From Aeromonas rivipollensis (GTDB lineage: Bacteria; Pseudomonadota; Gammaproteobacteria; Enterobacterales; Aeromonadaceae): a stretch of DNA of 64,000 nt. Position 1 is the stretch's first letter; each line of letters opens with the position of its first letter. Shown here piece by piece: positions 51,268-59,080 of this stretch. The position numbers were made by a program, and so were the translations under genes. The stretch spans positions 1,546,501-1,610,500 of the forward strand of contig NZ_CP149130.1 in assembly GCF_037811135.1 (NCBI RefSeq), written 5' to 3'. Under the pieces are notes generated by a model that had not been told where the DNA came from, ran no database searches, and worked only from the letters and a program-made list of their open reading frames with translations.

Positions 51268-51666
51268 ATGGCAATTTCATTCGACAAGGCATTCGGTGTT
51301 CACCAGTACACGCTGAGCGTTCGCGCCAAGCGTGCGGAGGTGTTATCGAGCAACATCGCCAACGCGGATACGCCGGGCTTCAAGGCCCGGGACATCAACT
51401 TCTCCCAGGCGTTGCAGGATGCCCAGAGCCAGCAAGGGTTCGGGCTGTCCACCACCAGCGAGAAGCATTTCGCCTTGCAGATGGATGCCCCCGGGTCGAC
51501 CCAGTATCGCAACCCCCTGCAACCGGATACCGGTGACGGCAATACGGTGGATGTGCAACAGGAGCGCAGCGAGTTCCTGCGCAACAGCCTCGAGTACCAG
51601 GCTTCCCTCGAATTCATGAATAGCAAGATAAGCGGCCTGCTCAAGGCGTTGAAAGGAGATCAGTAA
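51268..51666 (+). CDS. flgB: FlgB proximal rod protein
   Basis: A 132-residue rod component with the N-terminal [18 protein letters not shown] motif of flagellar axial proteins. A GCAGGAGG site precedes it. First gene of flgBCDE. Its stop overlaps the flgC start (TAATG). Confidence 0.95.
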   Translation: MAISFDKAFGVHQYTLSVRAKRAEVLSSNIANADTPGFKARDINFSQALQDAQSQQGFGLSTTSEKHFALQMDAPGSTQYRNPLQPDTGDGNTVDVQQERSEFLRNSLEYQASLEFMNSKISGLLKALKGDQ

Positions 51667-52085
51667 TGAGTTTGTTCAAGGTCTTTGACATTGCAGGCTC
51701 TGCCATGAGCGCGCAGTCCGTCCGCCTCAATACGGTGGCCAGCAACATGGCCAACGCCGACAGCGTCAGCTCCAGCGTGGAAAAAACTTACCATGCCAGG
51801 CGGCCAGTCTTTGCCGCCCAGCTGGATCAGGCCATGTCAGACAAGCAGGCCTCGGTGGGGGTGGATGTGAAGGGCATAGTCGAGAGCGATGCGCCGCTGC
51901 TCAAGGAGTACAACCCGAATCACCCCATGGCGGACAAGGATGGCTTCATCTTCAAGCCCAACGTCAACATGGTGGAGGAGATGGCGGACATGATAGCCGC
52001 CTCCCGCAGTTACCAGACCAACGTCCAGGTGGCGGATGCGGCGAAGAAGATGCTGCAGCAGACGCTCGGCCTCGGCAAGTCCTGA
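51666..52085 (+). CDS. flgC: FlgC proximal rod protein
   Basis: A 139-residue rod protein with N-terminal FDIAGSAMSAQSVRLNTVAS followed by NMANADS, and the conserved C-terminal EEMADMIAASRSYQTNVQV. It forms the rod with FlgB, FlgF and FlgG. A 105-base gap containing a coupled micro-ORF separates it from flgD. Confidence 0.95.
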   Translation: MSLFKVFDIAGSAMSAQSVRLNTVASNMANADSVSSSVEKTYHARRPVFAAQLDQAMSDKQASVGVDVKGIVESDAPLLKEYNPNHPMADKDGFIFKPNVNMVEEMADMIAASRSYQTNVQVADAAKKMLQQTLGLGKS

Positions 52086-52100
52086 TAGAGGTGAACCCAG

Positions 52101-52190
52101 ATGACAGCGATCAGTGACGGCCTGCATGGCCGCGACCATGGGTTCGACCTGTACGGCGCCCGGCAAACCCGGACAGAGGGGGAATCATAA
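52101..52190 (+). CDS. 29-codon micro-ORF abutting flgD
   Basis: The frame begins MTAISDGLHGRDHGFDLYGA and ends TEGES; its TAA is immediately followed by the flgD GTG. A GAGGTGA site lies seven bases upstream of its ATG. The flgD ribosome site (AGGGGGAA) is inside it, so translation of the micro-ORF would open or occlude flgD initiation. No domain is recognised. Conservation has not been tested. Confidence 0.4.
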   Translation: MTAISDGLHGRDHGFDLYGARQTRTEGES

Positions 52191-52928
52191 GTGGCAGATA
52201 CCTATGACAGCCTGCTGGGGGTCAACCGGACGTCGTCCGCCCAGACCAATACCACCAACACCCCGACCCAGAAGAAGGAGCTGGATCAGGAGTCCTTCCT
52301 GAAGCTGTTGACCATGCAGCTCTCCTACCAGGATCCGTTCAAGCCGGTGGACAACGCCCAGATGCTCTCCCAGATGACCTCGATGTCGACGTCCCAGGGG
52401 ATCAGCAGCCTCTCCACCCAGATGGAGAGCCTCAACAGCCTGATGACCTCCAGCCAGGCGCTGCAGGCCTCGGCCCTGGTGGGCCAGAATGTGCTCATTC
52501 CCTCTAACACCGGCTATCTGGAGAAGGGGAGCACCCTCTCCGGCGTCATCGCCACCGGGGACGGTGGCAGCAACGTCAAGGTGACGGTGAAGGACGAAAG
52601 CGGTCAGGTGATCAAGGAGTTCTCCATCGAAGGGGCTCAGAAGGGGAACGTGGCCTTCGAGTGGGATGGCAAGGACAAGTCGGGCAATGCCGTCAAGAGC
52701 GGGAAGTATTCGATAGAGGCGCACGCCACCGTCAATGGCAAGTCCGAGAGCGTGCCGGCCCTGACCTATGCCAAGGTGGAGAGCGTCACTCTGGGTACCA
52801 GCACCAACCCCAGCACCCTCAAGCTCAAGGGACTGGGTGGCATCTATCTGACCGATGTATTGGAAATTGGCGGGACGACCGGCAAGTCGACTACGACGCC
52901 GACCCCGACCCCTAACGCAGTGATCTAA
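52191..52928 (+). CDS. flgD: FlgD hook-capping scaffold protein
   Basis: A 245-residue cap needed for hook polymerisation. The N-terminal QESFLKLLTMQLSYQDPFKP is diagnostic. The C-terminal FlgD Ig-like and tudor-like region includes VAFEWDGKDKSGNAVKSGKY. GTG 52191 is the start, directly after the micro-ORF. A Thr/Pro-rich tail (TTPTPTPN) ends the protein. Confidence 0.95.
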   Translation: MADTYDSLLGVNRTSSAQTNTTNTPTQKKELDQESFLKLLTMQLSYQDPFKPVDNAQMLSQMTSMSTSQGISSLSTQMESLNSLMTSSQALQASALVGQNVLIPSNTGYLEKGSTLSGVIATGDGGSNVKVTVKDESGQVIKEFSIEGAQKGNVAFEWDGKDKSGNAVKSGKYSIEAHATVNGKSESVPALTYAKVESVTLGTSTNPSTLKLKGLGGIYLTDVLEIGGTTGKSTTTPTPTPNAVI

Positions 52929-52938
52929 GGAGAAAGAC

Positions 52939-54297
52939 ATGTCATTCAACAATGCCCTCAGCGGCATCAATGCGGCTCAAAAAGACCTGAACGTCACCGC
53001 GAACAACATTGCCAACGTCAATACCACCGGCTTCAAGGAGTCCCGCGCCGAGTTCGCCGACGTCTACGCCAATTCCATCTTCGTCAACGCCAAGACCCAG
53101 GTCGGCAACGGGGTGGCGACGGGAGCGGTGGCGCAGCAGTTCCATCAGGGGGCGCTGCAATTCACCAACAACGCGCTGGATCTCGCCATCCAGGGCAACG
53201 GCTTCTTCGTGACTTCCGATGGCCTGACCAACCTGGATCGCAGCTACACCCGCTCCGGCGCCTTCAAGCTCAACGAAAGCAGCTACATGGTCAGCAACTC
53301 CGGCGGGTACCTGCAGGGGTACGAGATCAACGCCGACGGCACCCCCAAGGCGGTGAGCATCAACGCGACCAAGCCCATCCAGATCCCGGACAGGGCCGGT
53401 GAGCCGGTCCAGACTTCCAAGATAGAGGCCAGCTTCAACCTGCCGTCCACCGCCTCGCCGCTGGCGGCGGGCAATGGCGCCGCCGATGCCTCCAAGTTCG
53501 ACCCCAAGGATTCGAGCACCTACTCCTCCTCTACTTCCGTCGTGGTCTACGACTCCCTGGGGGAGCCGCACACCATTACCCAGTACTTCGTCAAAGAGGC
53601 GGATCCTGCGAACCTGACCCAGCCTGCTAGCCCGACGGCCTGGCGCATGTACATGTATGAAGGGGACAAGCCCATCGACGTCGTGGGCGGTGCTGCCACT
53701 ACCATGGCCACCGGCGTCAGCCAGGCGCCCCTGAGTGCTCGCGTCACCTTCGATGCCTCCGGCAAGATGCAGACCCCCACCACGCCGGCCATCATCAAGA
53801 CCGAGCCGCTGGGCACTCCGGGCGCCGGCGTCATCACCAATGGCGCCGATGGCACCCAGGATATAGAGCTGAAACTCGGCACCGTGACCCAGTACGCCTC
53901 GCCGTTCGAGGTCAACAAATTGACCCAGGATGGCTCCACCGTCGGCCGGTTGACCAAGGTCGAGATCGGGGCGGACGGTATCGTCTCGGCGACCTACAGC
54001 AATGCCACCACCGTCAAGGTGGCCATGGTGGCCATGGCCAAGTTCGCCAACTCCCAGGGGCTGACCCAGGTGGGGGACACCTCCTGGCGCCAGTCCCTGC
54101 TCTCCGGTGATGCCCTGCCGGGCACCCCGAACTCCGGCACCTTCGGCTCCATCAAGTCGTCGGCCCTGGAGCAGTCCAACGTGGATCTGACCACTGAGCT
54201 GGTGGACCTCATCACCGCCCAGCGCAACTTCCAGGCGAACTCCCGTTCGCTGGAAGTGAACAGCTCACTGCAGCAGAACATACTGCAGATCCGCTAA
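52939..54297 (+). CDS. flgE: FlgE hook protein
   Basis: A 452-residue structural protein of the hook. The N-terminal LSGINAAQKDLNVTANNIAN and NVNTTGFKESRAEFADVYA, and the C-terminal LEQSNVDLTTELVDLITAQR with NFQANSRSLEV, are axial-protein signatures. The middle domain (about 150-400) is the variable hook surface. It ends the first flg operon; a strong terminator follows. Confidence 0.95.
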   Translation: MSFNNALSGINAAQKDLNVTANNIANVNTTGFKESRAEFADVYANSIFVNAKTQVGNGVATGAVAQQFHQGALQFTNNALDLAIQGNGFFVTSDGLTNLDRSYTRSGAFKLNESSYMVSNSGGYLQGYEINADGTPKAVSINATKPIQIPDRAGEPVQTSKIEASFNLPSTASPLAAGNGAADASKFDPKDSSTYSSSTSVVVYDSLGEPHTITQYFVKEADPANLTQPASPTAWRMYMYEGDKPIDVVGGAATTMATGVSQAPLSARVTFDASGKMQTPTTPAIIKTEPLGTPGAGVITNGADGTQDIELKLGTVTQYASPFEVNKLTQDGSTVGRLTKVEIGADGIVSATYSNATTVKVAMVAMAKFANSQGLTQVGDTSWRQSLLSGDALPGTPNSGTFGSIKSSALEQSNVDLTTELVDLITAQRNFQANSRSLEVNSSLQQNILQIR

Positions 54298-54310
54298 GGT
54301 TTTTCGCGGT

Positions 54311-54341
54311 GACAAGGGGCGCTCATGCGCCCCTTGTCGTT
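54311..54341 (+). terminator. Rho-independent terminator after flgE
   Basis: GACAAGGGGCGC and GCGCCCCTTGTC form a perfect 12-bp stem around TCAT, then GTTT. It divides flgBCDE from flgFGHIJKL. Confidence 0.85.
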
Positions 54342-54388
54342 TCCGATGCGGTGCTTTTTCCTCCTTTGTTTTGCTCTTCCCACTCCTC

Positions 54389-54405
54389 TTGGCACTCAAT
54401 TTGCA
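54389..54405 (+). promoter_or_regulatory. σ54 promoter of flgFGHIJKL
   Basis: TTGGCACTCAATTTGCA matches TGGCAC-N5-TTGCA perfectly, 39 bases before flgF and just after the flgE terminator. Confidence 0.9.
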
Positions 54406-54443
54406 GTTCTCCTGCGAGAGTCATCTGTTTGACGGAGGATCCC

Positions 54444-55190
54444 ATGGATCACCTGCTTTATATCGCCATGTCCGGGGCCAAGGAGAACATGAACAGCCTG
54501 GCTGTGCGTGGCAACAACCTGGCCAATGCCAACACCATCGGCTTCAAGTCTGACTTCGAGCAGGCACGCAGCATGCAGGCGTTTGGCGAAGGGCTGCCGT
54601 CCCGGGTGTTTGCCATGACGGAGCGGCCGGGTCAGAACCTGCAGCACGGCCTGCTGCAGACCACGGGGCGGGATCTTGACGTCGCCGTTGACGGCCCGGG
54701 CTGGATTGCAGTGCAGGATCCCAATGGGGCAGAGGCCTATACCCGCATGGGTAACCTGCAGCTCAATGCCACCGGCAATCTGCAGACCTCCACCGGGCTC
54801 AACGTGGTGGATGACGCGGGCCAGCCCATAGTGCTGCCGCTGCCCATGGAGAAGATCGAAATCAACCGGGATGGCACCATCAGCGGCCGCCCCGAGGGGG
54901 CCGCCGCCAACCTGCCGGAGGATTTCCAGCGCATCAAGCTGGTCAATCCCCCGAGCGATGCGGTGGAGAAGGGCCAGGATGGCCTGTTTCGCCGCAAGGA
55001 TGGTCAGAAGGAAGCCGCCTCTGCCGAGGTCGGCCTGCTGGCTGGCGCCCTCGAGGGGAGCAACGTCAACGTGGTCGACGAGATGACCAACCTTATTCGC
55101 TTGCAACGTCAGTTCGAAACTCAGGTCAAGATCATGAAGACCGCCGAGGAGAATGACGAGGCCCAAACCCAGCTGCTGCGTATCAGCTAA
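54444..55190 (+). CDS. flgF: FlgF proximal rod protein
   Basis: A 248-residue rod protein. The start at 54444 (MDHLLYIAMSGAKENMNSLA) has a GACGGAGGA site; the longer upstream reading frame crosses the terminator and promoter. NNLANANTIGFKSDFEQ and the C-terminal VDEMTNLIRLQRQFE are typical. First gene of the second flg operon. Confidence 0.95.
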   Translation: MDHLLYIAMSGAKENMNSLAVRGNNLANANTIGFKSDFEQARSMQAFGEGLPSRVFAMTERPGQNLQHGLLQTTGRDLDVAVDGPGWIAVQDPNGAEAYTRMGNLQLNATGNLQTSTGLNVVDDAGQPIVLPLPMEKIEINRDGTISGRPEGAAANLPEDFQRIKLVNPPSDAVEKGQDGLFRRKDGQKEAASAEVGLLAGALEGSNVNVVDEMTNLIRLQRQFETQVKIMKTAEENDEAQTQLLRIS

Positions 55191-55204
55191 TCAAGGAGTA
55201 TTAA

Positions 55205-55993
55205 ATGAATCCTGCACTCTGGATCAGCAAGACCGGCCTCGATGCCCAGCAGACCAACATTTCGGTCACCTCGAACAACCTGGCGAACGCCAGCACTGTG
55301 GGCTACAAGAAGGCCCGCGCCATCTTCGAGGATCTGCTCTATCAGAACATCAACCAGCCTGGTGGTCGCTCTTCGGCGGATACCGAGCTGCCCTCCGGCC
55401 TGATGCTGGGGGCGGGGGCCAAGGTGGTCGCCACCCAGAAAAACCACAGCCAGGGCAATGTCCAGACCACGGACAACTCCCTGGATCTGATGATAAGTGG
55501 CCGCGGCTACTTCGAGATCCAGCTGCCGGACGGCAGCGCGGCCTACACCCGCAACGGCCAGTTCACCCTCAATGACGAGGGCACCATAGTGACGCCGGGC
55601 AACGGCTACCCGCTGCAGCCGGAGATCCAGATCCCCGAGAACGCCCAGAGCGTGACGGTGGGGGAGGATGGCCAGGTGTCGGTGCAGCTCAAGGGGGATG
55701 GTCAGTCCCAGGTGGTGGGCCAGATCAACACCACCGACTTCGTCAACCCGACCGGCCTGCAACCCATGGGGGAGAACTTGTTCCTCGAGACCCAGTCGAG
55801 CGGTGCCCCCATCCAGGGCACGGCCGGTGCGGACGGGCTGGGGGTGATCAAGCAGGGGATGCTGGAGACCTCCAACGTCAACGTGACCGAGGAGCTGGTG
55901 AACCTGATCCAGGCCCAGCGGGTCTATGAGATGAACTCCAAGGTCATCTCGGCAGTAGACTCGATGATGTCCTTCCTGACCCAGCGCACCTAA
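55205..55993 (+). CDS. flgG: FlgG distal rod protein
   Basis: A 262-residue distal rod protein with WISKTGLDAQQTNISVTSNN, NLANASTVGYKKARAIFEDL and the C-terminal SNVNVTEELVNLIQAQRVYE. A good AAGGAG site lies upstream. Co-transcribed with flgF and flgH. Confidence 0.96.
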   Translation: MNPALWISKTGLDAQQTNISVTSNNLANASTVGYKKARAIFEDLLYQNINQPGGRSSADTELPSGLMLGAGAKVVATQKNHSQGNVQTTDNSLDLMISGRGYFEIQLPDGSAAYTRNGQFTLNDEGTIVTPGNGYPLQPEIQIPENAQSVTVGEDGQVSVQLKGDGQSQVVGQINTTDFVNPTGLQPMGENLFLETQSSGAPIQGTAGADGLGVIKQGMLETSNVNVTEELVNLIQAQRVYEMNSKVISAVDSMMSFLTQRT

Positions 55994-56016
55994 TCCTGAA
56001 ACATAAGCGGAGGCCC

Positions 56017-56691
56017 ATGATGAAAGCCCTATGGATGCTGGGCCTGCTGACACTGGCAGGCTGTACCAGCACCCCCAATACCGCCAGACCCGACGACCCC
56101 GAATTCGCCCCCGTGTATGGCGAGTCGGAGCCGGTGTCGGTGCGCCCCACCGGGGCCATCTTCCAGCCCGAGCAGGTCAACGGCATCTACTCGGACATCA
56201 AGGCTCATAGAGTGGGTGACATCATCACCATCGAGCTGGCGGAATCGACCTCGGCGTCGAAGAAGGCCAATACCCAGAGCGGCAAGGACAACAAGATGGA
56301 GCTGGAGCCCGTCACTCTGGGCGGGGTGCCGGTCACTGCTGGCGCCTATGATCTGTCGGCTTCCATCGGCCAGAGCAGTGCGTTCAAGGGCCAGGCCAAG
56401 GCGGATCAGAGCAACAGCCTGCAGGGCAACATCTCGGTCAGCGTGGTCAAGGTATTGCCGAACGGCAACCTGCTGGTGCGCGGCGAGAAGTGGATCATGC
56501 TCAACAACGGCAACGAATACATCCGCATCACCGGCCTGGTGCGCCCGGAGGACGTGAGTTCGGAGAACAGCGTCTCGTCCCAGCGGGTCGCCAACGCGCG
56601 CATCCATTACGGCGGCACCGGCGATCTGGCCAACACCCAGGAACAGGGGTGGCTGACCAGCTTCTTCAACGGTCCCTGGTGGCCCATTTAA
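56017..56691 (+). CDS. flgH: FlgH L-ring lipoprotein
   Basis: Outer-membrane ring protein of 224 residues with a lipobox LAGC (Cys16). Conserved are YSDIKAHRVGDIITIEL, VVKVLPNGNLLVRGEKW and ENSVSSQRVANARIHYGG. It forms the L ring around the rod. ATG 56017 or 56020 both follow a GGAGG site. Confidence 0.95.
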   Translation: MMKALWMLGLLTLAGCTSTPNTARPDDPEFAPVYGESEPVSVRPTGAIFQPEQVNGIYSDIKAHRVGDIITIELAESTSASKKANTQSGKDNKMELEPVTLGGVPVTAGAYDLSASIGQSSAFKGQAKADQSNSLQGNISVSVVKVLPNGNLLVRGEKWIMLNNGNEYIRITGLVRPEDVSSENSVSSQRVANARIHYGGTGDLANTQEQGWLTSFFNGPWWPI

Positions 56692-56752
56692 TACTCGGGA
56701 CCCGGGTCGTCAGTGGCGACCCGGGGCCGGAATGGTTTAGTTAGGAGATGTC

Positions 56753-57850
56753 ATGAACCGACTCCGTTTGCTCGGCCTGCTGTGCTGTATCTTGCCGCTC
56801 GGGCTGGCGCACGCCTCCCGCATCAAGGATCTCAGCTCGGTGGAAGGGGTGCGCAGCAACCAGTTGATCGGCTACGGTCTGGTGGTGGGCCTGCCCGGCA
56901 CGGGCGAGAAGAACAACGCCTTCACCGAGCAGACCTTCAGGACCATGCTCAACAACTTCGGCATCAAGGTGCCGGACAACATCAAGCCCAAGATCAAGGA
57001 CGTAGCGCCGGTCGCCATCCACGCCGATCTGCCCCCCTTCTCCAAGCCGGGCCAGACCATAGACGTCACCGTCTCCGCCATCGGCGAGGCGAAGAGCCTG
57101 CGGGGCGGCACCCTGCTCCAGACCTTCCTCAAGGGATTGGACGGCCGCGTCTATGCGGTGGCCCAGGGCAGTCTGGTGGTCGGTGGTCTCGGGGCCGAGG
57201 GGGCGGATGGCTCCAAGGTGGTGGTCAATACCCCGACAGTGGGGCGCATCGCCAACGGGGCGACAGTGGAGCGTGAAGTGCCGAATTCCTTCTCCCAGGG
57301 GGACACCATCACCTTCAACCTGAACCGGCCCGACTTCACCACAGCCCGCCGGGTAGCCGACGTGGTCAACGATCTGGTGGGCCCCAACACCGCCCAGGCG
57401 CTGGACGCCACCTCCATCAAGGTGTTTGCCCCGCGGGATCCGAGCCAGCGGGTCGCCTACCTCGCGACCATCGAAAACCTGGAAGTGGATCCGGCCACCG
57501 AGTCCGCCAAGATCATCGTCAACTCGCGCACCGGCACCATCGTCATCGGCAGCGAGGTCAAGTTGCGGCCCGCCGCCATCAGCCATGGGGGCCTGACGGT
57601 CACCATCGCCGAGAACCAGCAGGTCTCCCAGCCCAATCCGCTGGCGGGGGGGCAGACCGCGGTCACCAACAACTCCACCATCAACGTGCAGCAGGATCCG
57701 GGGCGCATGTTCAAGCTCGACACGGGGGCGACCCTGGACGACCTGGTGCGGGCGGTGAATCAGGTGGGGATAGCCCCGGGGGATCTGATGGCGATCCTGG
57801 AGGCCCTGCAGCAGGCGGGCGCCATTCAGGGACAGCTGGTCATCTTGTAA
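56753..57850 (+). CDS. flgI: FlgI P-ring protein
   Basis: Periplasmic ring protein of 365 residues with a signal peptide (about 1-21, ending AHA). [34 protein letters not shown] and the C-terminal [20 protein letters not shown] are canonical. FlgA assists its assembly. A perfect hairpin lies between it and flgJ. Confidence 0.96.
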   Translation: MNRLRLLGLLCCILPLGLAHASRIKDLSSVEGVRSNQLIGYGLVVGLPGTGEKNNAFTEQTFRTMLNNFGIKVPDNIKPKIKDVAPVAIHADLPPFSKPGQTIDVTVSAIGEAKSLRGGTLLQTFLKGLDGRVYAVAQGSLVVGGLGAEGADGSKVVVNTPTVGRIANGATVEREVPNSFSQGDTITFNLNRPDFTTARRVADVVNDLVGPNTAQALDATSIKVFAPRDPSQRVAYLATIENLEVDPATESAKIIVNSRTGTIVIGSEVKLRPAAISHGGLTVTIAENQQVSQPNPLAGGQTAVTNNSTINVQQDPGRMFKLDTGATLDDLVRAVNQVGIAPGDLMAILEALQQAGAIQGQLVIL

Positions 57851-57868
57851 CAGGCTGTCCTGGCGCGT

Positions 57869-57896
57869 TCTGGGCTGGCGCAGCAGCCAGCCCAGA
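57869..57896 (+). other. Intercistronic hairpin between flgI and flgJ
   Basis: TCTGGGCTGGC and GCCAGCCCAGA form a perfect 11-bp stem around GCAGCA, 18 bases after the flgI stop, without a U-tract. It could protect the upstream message or partly terminate transcription and so adjust expression of flgJKL. Confidence 0.6.
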
Positions 57897-57964
57897 GAGC
57901 CAATAGGTAATACAGTCATTTCTTGAGCGGCAAGAGGTTGCCACGGGCGGCAAAGAGGAAGGTT

Positions 57965-59077
57965 ATGGCAGAGTTCGACACCCAGAGTGGTATCAATCTT
58001 GGCATGGTGCAGGACGTTCAGAACCTGGACAAGCTGCGCCAGATGAGCCACAGCAAGGAAGGGAAGCAAGAGGCATTGATGGCGGCGGCCCGCCAGTTCG
58101 AGTCCATCTTCACCCAGACCCTGTTCAAGGGGATGCGCCAGGCCAACTCGGTGCTGACCCAGGACAACCCTATGAACAGCAGCTACACCCAGTTCTACGA
58201 GGGGATGCTGGATGAGCAGCGGGTCTCCGATATGTCGAGCAAGGGGGGGCTTGGCATCGCCGAGATGGTGGCCAAGCAGTTCTCTCCCGAGAAGACCTTC
58301 ACCCATAACGACGGCCGGGTTCTCAAGCTGCCCCAGCGCACCGAGCGGGTCTACAAACCCTATGAAGCCCCCAGTGCCTCCAACGATCTGATCGCGGCCT
58401 CCAAAGTTGGCAAAGATTTTGCTGATAACGAAATGAAGAGCGAGATGAAGGGTGAGCTGGCTGGGGCCGAGTCTCCGTTGCACCTGCCCAGGCGCCCCCA
58501 TCGCACCGTGCCTCCCATGGGCAGCAGCCCGCGGGCCTCGGCCCTGGATGAGAGCGCCAAGGTGTTCGACAGTCCGGAGGAGTTCGTCGAGCGCCTGATG
58601 CCGCTGGCCAAGAAGGCGGCGGACAAGCTGGGACTGAGTCCGGCGGTGCTGGTGGCCCAGGCCGCCCTTGAGAGCGGCTGGGGCAAGCGGGTGATCAAGG
58701 ATGGGGAAGGGCAGATGAGCCACAACCTGTTCGGCATCAAGGCCGATCCCCGCTGGGAAGGGCCCAAGGCCGTGGTGAGCACCCTGGAGTACGAGCAAGG
58801 GGTGGCGTCGCGCCAGAAGGCCGCGTTCCGCTCCTACGAGTCGTTTGAAGAGAGCTTCAACGACTATGTGGACTTCCTGACCTCGGGGACCCGCTACAAG
58901 GGGGCGCTGGCCAAGGTGGACAGCCCGGATGGCTACTTCGAGGCGCTGCAGCAGGCCGGTTATGCCACCGATCCTCAATACGCCAGGAAACTTAAACAAG
59001 TGTTGCGCAGTGATGCCATCGCCGGCTACTCGATGCCCGGCAACGCTGCGACCAGGAACACAGAGATGGAGCTGTAA
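57965..59077 (+). CDS. flgJ: FlgJ rod cap / peptidoglycan hydrolase
   Basis: Bifunctional protein of 370 residues. The N-terminal rod-assembly domain (about 1-100) has ARQFESIFTQTLFKGMRQAN. The C-terminal glucosaminidase domain (about 215-355) has AQAALESGWGKRVI and HNLFGIKAD, with the catalytic Glu in ALESGWG. It clears peptidoglycan for the rod. ATG 57965 has AAGAGGAAGG; the TTG at 57923 is less likely. The linker carries a basic proline patch (RRPHRTVPP). Confidence 0.93.
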   Translation: MAEFDTQSGINLGMVQDVQNLDKLRQMSHSKEGKQEALMAAARQFESIFTQTLFKGMRQANSVLTQDNPMNSSYTQFYEGMLDEQRVSDMSSKGGLGIAEMVAKQFSPEKTFTHNDGRVLKLPQRTERVYKPYEAPSASNDLIAASKVGKDFADNEMKSEMKGELAGAESPLHLPRRPHRTVPPMGSSPRASALDESAKVFDSPEEFVERLMPLAKKAADKLGLSPAVLVAQAALESGWGKRVIKDGEGQMSHNLFGIKADPRWEGPKAVVSTLEYEQGVASRQKAAFRSYESFEESFNDYVDFLTSGTRYKGALAKVDSPDGYFEALQQAGYATDPQYARKLKQVLRSDAIAGYSMPGNAATRNTEMEL

Positions 59078-59080
59078 GCT

